Assembly: GCF_000217955.3 (NCBI RefSeq) | Contig: NZ_AFOY02000023.1 | Location: 62,001-126,000, forward strand | Direction of reading: 5' to 3' | Source of the DNA: Pseudomonas fluorescens HK44 | GTDB lineage: Bacteria; Pseudomonadota; Gammaproteobacteria; Pseudomonadales; Pseudomonadaceae | Length of the DNA stretch: 64,000 nt | In this document: piece by piece, positions 58,934 to 64,000 of the stretch | How positions within the stretch are numbered: the first letter of the stretch is position 1 | How the letters are laid out: each line of letters begins with the position of its first letter | Notes under the pieces: generated by a model | Database searches by the model: none | Told to the model about the DNA's origin: nothing | The model's input: only the letters and a program-made list of their open reading frames with translations | Translations under genes and position numbers: made by a program

Positions 58934-59066
58934 TGTGGCGAGGGAGCTTGCTCCCGCTGGAGCGCGAAGCGGTCCAAAAATGGGCGCCTCGGTTTTACCT
59001 GGGACACAACTGTTGGATGGTTTGCGGCTGCTTCGCAACCGAGCGGGAGCAAGCTCCCTCGCCACA
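58934..59066. repeat. REPIN-like palindrome doublet (TGTGGCGAGGGAGCTTGCTC type)
   Basis: TGTGGCGAGGGAGCTTGCTC and its complement lie about 90 bases apart in the accC-prmA gap. Confidence 0.92.
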
Positions 59067-59094
59067 AGGGTTCTGCATTCAGTAATCCCGGATA

Positions 59095-59124
59095 CAACAA
59101 AGCCGCTCGAAAGCGGCTTTGTTG
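59095..59124 (-). terminator. terminator of aroQ-accB-accC
   Basis: CAACAAAGCCGCT and AGCGGCTTTGTTG form a perfect 13-base-pair stem with a short loop. The T-rich 3' arm follows the accC stop by 14 bases. Confidence 0.88.
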
Positions 59125-59138
59125 GTCTGGATCAAGCT

Positions 59139-60500
59139 TTAGTGTTGTGCCGCCAGCTTGTGTTCCAGGTAGTGGATGTTGACTCCACCTTTGCAGAAGC
59201 CTTCGTCGCGGGTCAGGTCGCGGTGCAGCGGGATGTTGGTCTTGATCCCGTCGACCACGATTTCGTCCAGCGCATTGCGCATGCGCGCCATGGCTTCTTC
59301 ACGGGTTGCCCCGTAAGTGATCAGTTTGCCGATCAACGAATCGTAGTTCGGTGGAACGGCGTAGCCGCTGTACAGGTGCGAATCAACCCGCACACCGTTA
59401 CCGCCCGGGGCATGGAAATGCTTGACCGTGCCTGGGCTTGGCATGAAGGTTTTCGGGTCTTCGGCGTTGATCCGGCATTCCAGCGCGTGACCGCGGATGA
59501 CCACGTCATCCTGGGTGAACGACAGTGGGTTGCCGGCGGCGATGCTGAGCATCTCCTTGACGATGTCGATGCCGGTGACCATTTCCGAAACCGGGTGCTC
59601 TACCTGGACACGAGTGTTCATCTCGATGAAGTAGAAGCTGCCGTTTTCGTACAGGAACTCGAAAGTGCCTGCGCCACGGTAACCGATGTCGATGCACGCC
59701 TTGACGCAGCGGGCGAAGACTTCCTGGCGAGCCTTCTCGTCGATGCCCGGTGCCGGCGCTTCTTCGAGAACCTTCTGGTGGCGACGTTGCAGCGAGCAAT
59801 CGCGGTCACCCAGATGGATGGCGTGGCCCTGGCCATCGGAAAGTACCTGAACTTCCACGTGGCGTGGGTTGGTCAGGAATTTTTCCAGATAGACCATCGG
59901 GTTGCCGAACGCCGCGCCAGCTTCGGAGCGGGTCAGTTTTGCCGAGGAAATGAGGTCTTCTTCTTTGTGCACAACGCGCATGCCGCGACCACCGCCGCCG
60001 CCAGCGGCTTTGATGATCACCGGGTAACCGACTTCGCGACCAATGCGCAGAGCGGTTTCTTCGTCTTCCGGCAGCGGGCCGTCGGAACCTGGAACGGTTG
60101 GAACGCCGGCAGCGATCATGGCGTGCTTGGCCGAAACCTTGTCGCCCATCAGGCGGATGGTTTCAGCTTTCGGGCCGATGAAGGCGAAGCCGGAGTTTTC
60201 CACCTGTTCGGCGAAGTCGGCGTTTTCCGCGAGGAAGCCATAGCCTGGGTGAATGGCGGTGGCGCCAGTCACTTCGGCAGCGGCAATGATCGCCGGGATG
60301 TGCAGGTAAGAGTGCGCGGCCGATGCCGGACCGATGCAAACCGATTCGTCTGCCAGGCCCAGGTGCATCAGCTCCTTGTCGGCCTTGGAGTAAACGGCGA
60401 CGGTCTTGATGCCCATCTCTTTGCAGGCACGCAGGATCCGCAGGGCGATTTCACCGCGGTTGGCGATCAGAACTTTTTCCAACTTCGCAGGTTTCAACAT
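59139..60500 (-). CDS. accC: acetyl-CoA carboxylase, biotin carboxylase subunit
   Basis: A 453-residue ATP-grasp enzyme that carboxylates the biotin on AccB, starting fatty acid synthesis. Motifs: KVLIANRGEIALRILRACKE, KAAGGGGGRGMRVVHKEEDL, FIEMNTRVQVEHPVSEMVTG and HALECRINAEDP. Start at 60500 with GGAGAG upstream. It follows accB by 17 bases. Confidence 0.97.
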   Translation of the reverse strand: MLKPAKLEKVLIANRGEIALRILRACKEMGIKTVAVYSKADKELMHLGLADESVCIGPASAAHSYLHIPAIIAAAEVTGATAIHPGYGFLAENADFAEQVENSGFAFIGPKAETIRLMGDKVSAKHAMIAAGVPTVPGSDGPLPEDEETALRIGREVGYPVIIKAAGGGGGRGMRVVHKEEDLISSAKLTRSEAGAAFGNPMVYLEKFLTNPRHVEVQVLSDGQGHAIHLGDRDCSLQRRHQKVLEEAPAPGIDEKARQEVFARCVKACIDIGYRGAGTFEFLYENGSFYFIEMNTRVQVEHPVSEMVTGIDIVKEMLSIAAGNPLSFTQDDVVIRGHALECRINAEDPKTFMPSPGTVKHFHAPGGNGVRVDSHLYSGYAVPPNYDSLIGKLITYGATREEAMARMRNALDEIVVDGIKTNIPLHRDLTRDEGFCKGGVNIHYLEHKLAAQH

Positions 60501-60517
60501 CGTTGGCTCTCCGCGGT

Positions 60518-60982
60518 TCAAACGATGGTGAACAGCGGTTGGTCGTACTCAACCGGCTGGCCGTCTTCGACGAGGATGGATTCGATCACACCGCTGCTTT
60601 CAGCTTCGATGTGGTTCATCATCTTCATGGCTTCGACGATGCACAGGGTGTCGCCTTTCTTCACGCTCTGGCCAACTTCAACGAAGGACGGCGAGGACGG
60701 CGAAGATTTGCGATAGAACGTGCCCACCATTGGCGAACGGGCAACGTTGCCGTTCAGTACTGGCGCAGCGGGAGCGGCCGGTGCAGCGGCAGCAGCAGGC
60801 GCGGCAGCAGCGACAGGTGCCGGAGCCGGAGCGTGCATTGGCGCAGGAGCGTAGTACTGCTGGGCCGGGGTTTTGCTATGGCGGCTGATGCGTACGGACT
60901 CTTCGCCTTCCTTGATCTCGAGCTCGTCGATGCCGGACTCTTCCAGCAGTTCGATCAGTTTCTTAACTTTACGGATATCCAT
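60518..60982 (-). CDS. accB: biotin carboxyl carrier protein
   Basis: A 154-residue BCCP. N-terminal helix (MDIRKVKKLIELLEESGIDE), Ala/Pro-rich linker (about 45-78), then the biotinyl domain with EAMKM and the modified lysine Lys120. It carries the carboxyl group between AccC and AccAD. It lies between aroQ and accC on one strand. Confidence 0.97.
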   Translation of the reverse strand: MDIRKVKKLIELLEESGIDELEIKEGEESVRISRHSKTPAQQYYAPAPMHAPAPAPVAAAAPAAAAAPAAPAAPVLNGNVARSPMVGTFYRKSSPSSPSFVEVGQSVKKGDTLCIVEAMKMMNHIEAESSGVIESILVEDGQPVEYDQPLFTIV

Positions 60983-61030
60983 GAATCATCAACTCCCAAG
61001 GGTCGGTCAGGGGCGTTTAACGCTTGTTGT

Positions 61031-61483
61031 TCAAGCCGTTGCCTGTCTTTCAAGCTGCTCTAGTGCGGCCTCCAGGGCCAGTCGATAACCGCTGGCGCCA
61101 AGGCCGCAGATCACTCCCACCGCAACGTCGGAGAAGTAAGAGTGATGGCGGAAAGGTTCGCGTTTGTGCACGTTAGACAAATGCACTTCGATGAATGGGA
61201 TGCTCACCGCCAGCAGCGCGTCACGTAATGCGACACTTGTATGCGTAAAAGCTGCTGGATTGATCAAAATGAAATCCACACCCTCGCCGCGAGCGGCGTG
61301 AATGCGGTCGATCAATTCATACTCGGCGTTGCTTTGCAGGTAGAGCAAATGGTGGCCGGCATTGCGCGCACGCTGTTCCAGATCCTGATTGATCTCGGCC
61401 AGGGTCACTGCCCCATAGACGCCCGGTTCGCGGGTGCCGAGCAGGTTCAGGTTGGGTCCGTGCAGTACCAGTAGGGTCGCCAT
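61031..61483 (-). CDS. aroQ: type II 3-dehydroquinate dehydratase
   Basis: A 150-residue dodecameric enzyme of the shikimate pathway. Family signatures: LVLHGPNLNLLGTREPGVYG, QSNAEYELIDRIHAAR, ILINPAAFTHTSVALRDAL and FIEVHLSNVHKREPFRHHSY with the catalytic residues Tyr and His. It precedes accB by 48 bases, the usual order aroQ-accB-accC. Confidence 0.97.
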   Translation of the reverse strand: MATLLVLHGPNLNLLGTREPGVYGAVTLAEINQDLEQRARNAGHHLLYLQSNAEYELIDRIHAARGEGVDFILINPAAFTHTSVALRDALLAVSIPFIEVHLSNVHKREPFRHHSYFSDVAVGVICGLGASGYRLALEAALEQLERQATA

Positions 61484-61614
61484 TGGCTGTTCCTTGTTAT
61501 CTGTGTGCAGTTATCAGAACCCGGCGACTATGCCGCAAAGCCTTTGTGACTGTCCAGTTCTCTGCAATAGCCAGCACAATGACCGATGATTGCGCGAAAT
61601 ATGTGACCAACCGA

Positions 61615-63378
61615 TTAAATCCGGTCATTCGCTTTAGCGACACGTTCGGCGAAGTCCCTTGCATTGATCTCGCCAATCACCCGCACATCGCCACGTTCAT
61701 TGCCGTCCTTGCCGAAAAACATCAGCGCCGGTGGTCCGAACAGCTTGTAACGGTCGAGCAGGGCGCGCTGTTCGGCGTTACTGGCGGTGATGTCGAAGCG
61801 AACCAGTCGATAACCTTTAAGGCGCTCGACGACGTTGCGCTCGTTAAGCACCTCGTGTTCGATGACTTTGCAACTGATGCACCAGTCGGCGTACCAGTCG
61901 AGCAGCAGCGGGGTGTTGGCGGATTTTGCTTCGGCGAGCACGCGATCGAGTTCCGCCGGGGTGCTGATGGTTTGCCATTCACTCGGGTTTTGCGCTTGGG
62001 TGATGCCAGGAGCATTAATGACTTTTGGCTGGCTTATCGGACTGAACGGATCGGCCTGGCCGCTGAAGGCGCCGTACCAACATGCCAACCCGTAAAACAC
62101 CAGGAGCATCCCCAGCAGTTGGCCGAGGCGTTTTCGCGGCGGTTTATAGCCAAGTTCCAGCGCCCCGAGGAACAAGCCAACCCCGGCTGCCAGCAAGCCG
62201 ATCAGCAGCAAGGTGATGGGGCCGGGCAATACCCGGCTGAGCAAGCCGATTGCCAAGCCCAGCAGCAATACGCCAATCGCGTTTTTCACGTAGACCAGCC
62301 ATGGGCCGCTTTTCGGCAGCCAGGCCGCGCCGCCGGTGGCGACCAGCAACAATGGCGCGCCCATCCCCAGGCCCAGAACGAACAGCTTCAACGCACCGCC
62401 CAGCGCATCGCCGCTGGCGCTGATATACAGCAACGCACCGGCCAGAGGCGCGGACACACACGGCGAAACCAGCAGGCTCGACACCACGCCCAGCACCGCC
62501 GCGCCCCACAGCGAACCCCCTTCAGTGCGACCGGCAATGCGGTCCAGGCGGCTGCTGATCACGTGGGGTAATTTCAGTTCGAATACGCCGAACATCGCTA
62601 ACGCAAACACCGCGAAGAACAAGGCAAACGGCGCCAGCACCCACGCAGATTGCAGGCGTGCCTGAAGGTTCAGTTGGGCGCCGAACAACCCCATCAACGC
62701 GCCGAGCACGGCGAAACAGGCGGCCATCGGCAGGACGTAGGCCAGCGACAGATTAAAGCCGCGTAGCCCGCCGACCTGACCGCGCAACACTACGCCGGAG
62801 AGGATCGGCAGCATCGGTAGCACGCAAGGGGTAAACGTCAGGCCAAGGCCCGCGAGGAAGAACAGCGCCAGTTCGCGCCAGCGCAAGCCCGCGACACTGG
62901 TCGGGGAGGTAATGGCTGCACCGTCGATCTTCAGGCGTTCGGTTTCCGGTGGATAACACAGGCCTTTATCGGCGCAGCCCTGGTAGGTGACGGCCAGCGT
63001 GAAACCCCGCTGATCGGCGCTGTTGCGTGGCAGGTCGACGTCGAGAATCCCGTGGTAGACCTCGACGTCACCGAAGTATTCATCGTGCTTTTTTTCGCCC
63101 GAAGGCAACTGTGCAGCGCCCAGGCCGATGTCGGCGGGCTCGCTGTGGAACTGGAAGCGATGCCGGTAGAGGTAGTAACCCTCAGTGGCGACAAAGCGCA
63201 GCTTGATCGATTGCGGCGTGCTCTCTACCAGACTCAGCTGAAAGGCTTCGCGCACGGGCAGGAAGTCGGCGCTGTTGTTGATCGAGCCTAGGGTCGAACT
63301 GGGGCGACTGTCCAAAAGGCCGGCGGCATTCACCGGCAGGACCAGCACTAACAGCATCAGGCAGAGCAGACGGCGCAT
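61615..63378 (-). CDS. dsbD: thiol:disulfide interchange protein DsbD
   Basis: A 587-residue inner-membrane reductase. Signal peptide MRRLLCLMLLVLVLPVNA; N-terminal periplasmic domain with CADKGLCYPPETERL; eight-helix core (FTPCVLPMLPILSGVVLRGQ, LLVSPCVSAPLAGALLYISA) and a C-terminal thioredoxin domain with CISC (DWYADWCISCKVIEHEVL). It passes electrons from cytoplasmic thioredoxin to periplasmic DsbC and cytochrome c maturation. Open frame upstream of 63378 crosses a REPIN and is not coding. Confidence 0.95.
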   Translation of the reverse strand: MRRLLCLMLLVLVLPVNAAGLLDSRPSSTLGSINNSADFLPVREAFQLSLVESTPQSIKLRFVATEGYYLYRHRFQFHSEPADIGLGAAQLPSGEKKHDEYFGDVEVYHGILDVDLPRNSADQRGFTLAVTYQGCADKGLCYPPETERLKIDGAAITSPTSVAGLRWRELALFFLAGLGLTFTPCVLPMLPILSGVVLRGQVGGLRGFNLSLAYVLPMAACFAVLGALMGLFGAQLNLQARLQSAWVLAPFALFFAVFALAMFGVFELKLPHVISSRLDRIAGRTEGGSLWGAAVLGVVSSLLVSPCVSAPLAGALLYISASGDALGGALKLFVLGLGMGAPLLLVATGGAAWLPKSGPWLVYVKNAIGVLLLGLAIGLLSRVLPGPITLLLIGLLAAGVGLFLGALELGYKPPRKRLGQLLGMLLVFYGLACWYGAFSGQADPFSPISQPKVINAPGITQAQNPSEWQTISTPAELDRVLAEAKSANTPLLLDWYADWCISCKVIEHEVLNERNVVERLKGYRLVRFDITASNAEQRALLDRYKLFGPPALMFFGKDGNERGDVRVIGEINARDFAERVAKANDRI

Positions 63379-63458
63379 GACAATCTCGCGTATCGGAAGT
63401 GAGCGCATGATAGCGGACGGAGCCGATGACTGCCGAGCCAGGGGTTTCGATGATCCAT

Positions 63459-63591
63459 TGTGGCGAGGGAGCTTGCTCCCGCTCGACTGCATAGCAGTCG
63501 CAAAGCCATAGAGCAAGGTATGCCTGAAACAGCCGAGTGGCAGGTTTCAGGGTTGCTGCGCAACCCAGCGGGAGCAAGCTCCCTCGCCACA
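63459..63591. repeat. REPIN-like palindrome doublet (TGTGGCGAGGGAGCTTGCTC type)
   Basis: TGTGGCGAGGGAGCTTGCTC and its complement about 90 bases apart, between the chemotaxis receptor gene and dsbD. Confidence 0.92.
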
Positions 63592-63617
63592 GAGATCAGC
63601 GTCGCTCAGAGTTGGTG

Positions 63618-64000
63618 TCAGACGCGGAAGGCTTGAACGGCGGTATGCAGCTGGCCACCCAGCACCAGCAGATTCTCGCCCTGACTGCGGCCTTCGCCAA
63701 TACGCACCAGGTTATCCCCACCCAACTGATGAATCCGCTCGCTGTGATCGCGGATTTCACTGACAGCACCACTTTGTTGCGCCGTCACATCGGCGATGCG
63801 CACGGCAGTGTCGGCAATGGTCTGGATGGCCCCGACGATTTTATCCAGTGCACCGTCAGCCGCTTGTGCCTGATTGGCGGTGGTTTCGGCATGTTCGACC
63901 TGAGCGCGCATGCCTTCCACCGATTGCCGCGCAGCCTGTTGCAGGCCGGCAATCAAGGTCTGGATTTCTGCGGTGGCGCCGGCGGTGCGTTGCGCCAGCG
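63618..64000 (-). CDS. methyl-accepting chemotaxis protein, C-terminal part
   Basis: The gene enters from the right edge; only the last ~127 codons are seen. The sequence AQRTAGATAEIQTLIAGLQQ, GAIQTIADTAVRIADVTAQQ and AVSEIRDHSERIHQLG is the distal part of the signalling coiled coil of an MCP, which controls CheA. The C-terminus ends VLGGQLHTAVQAFRV without an NWETF-type CheR tether. The ligand domain lies outside the window. Confidence 0.9.
   Translation of the reverse strand, partial: LAQRTAGATAEIQTLIAGLQQAARQSVEGMRAQVEHAETTANQAQAADGALDKIVGAIQTIADTAVRIADVTAQQSGAVSEIRDHSERIHQLGGDNLVRIGEGRSQGENLLVLGGQLHTAVQAFRV

Noticed and set aside
58839..60716. A 625-codon plus-strand frame opposite accC
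   Set aside because: It crosses a REPIN and a terminator and is antisense to accC. No motif supports it.
63379..63516. N-terminal extension of dsbD
   Set aside because: It reads through a REPIN and would bury the signal peptide that starts at 63378.
1..64000. tRNA, rRNA, CRISPR arrays, insertion sequences or prophage genes
   Set aside because: No cloverleaf, rRNA segment, regular short repeat-spacer array, transposase or integrase was found. The repeats seen are dispersed REPIN-like doublets.

Overview
The window is a stretch of a Pseudomonas chromosome, most likely of the P. fluorescens group. The evidence is the gene order fis-purH-purD-retS next to urtABCDE-ureDABC, which matches pseudomonads, together with high GC, aerobic (CobG-type) cobalamin genes, and many REPIN-like palindrome doublets of the kind known from P. 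fluorescens. No tRNA, rRNA, CRISPR array, insertion sequence or integrase is visible.

Layout. 1-5517: cell wall and lipoate genes (dacC fragment, ybeD, lipB, lipA, ldcA, an MltB-type lytic transglycosylase), then a 51-codon arfA carrying an intragenic hairpin. 5867-10255 and 17175-22445: two giant toxin-like genes. Between them lie psiF, an AI-2E/PerM family permease, yegD, cbpA-cbpM, a DUF6124 gene with a structured leader, and a soluble histidine kinase. 22518-32827 (minus strand): a urea block, urtABCDE for uptake then ureD, ureA, two GNAT acetyltransferases, ureB and ureC, headed by a clear sigma-54 promoter. ureE, ureF and ureG are not here. 33099-38223 (minus): a copper block with a PepSY-TM protein, OprC-like TonB receptor, PCu(A)C chaperone and two DUF2946 proteins. 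38336-38999: a HigBA/RelE-type toxin-antitoxin pair. 39056-46571: divergent cobalamin operons cobK-cbiD-cobL (minus) and cobG-cobH-cobI-cobJ (plus). 46806-48328: an AT-rich pair of unknown genes that look paralogous. 48418-64000 (minus): marC, retS, purD, purH, fis, dusB, a DUF3426 zinc-ribbon protein, prmA, accC, accB, aroQ, dsbD and a chemotaxis receptor fragment.

The most interesting biology is the toxin pair. Both proteins share a scaffold of about 1050 residues (dermonecrotic-toxin-like, with a central hydrophobic segment) but end in different C-terminal modules: a putative Cys-His-Asp enzyme in one, and leucine-rich repeats plus a NEL-type E3 ubiquitin ligase in the other. At the scaffold/module junction they carry LRLRGG and MKLRGG respectively. 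LRLRGG is identical to the C-terminal tail of eukaryotic ubiquitin. This suggests a processing site, possibly cut by a host deubiquitinase, although that function is inference. The larger gene also has a stretch of about 45 codons read out of frame relative to its paralogue, with the frame restored by several single-base indels.

Other points to follow up are the arfA hairpin, the structured DUF6124 leader, a heat-shock-like promoter before cbpA, and a long inverted repeat between purH and purD.
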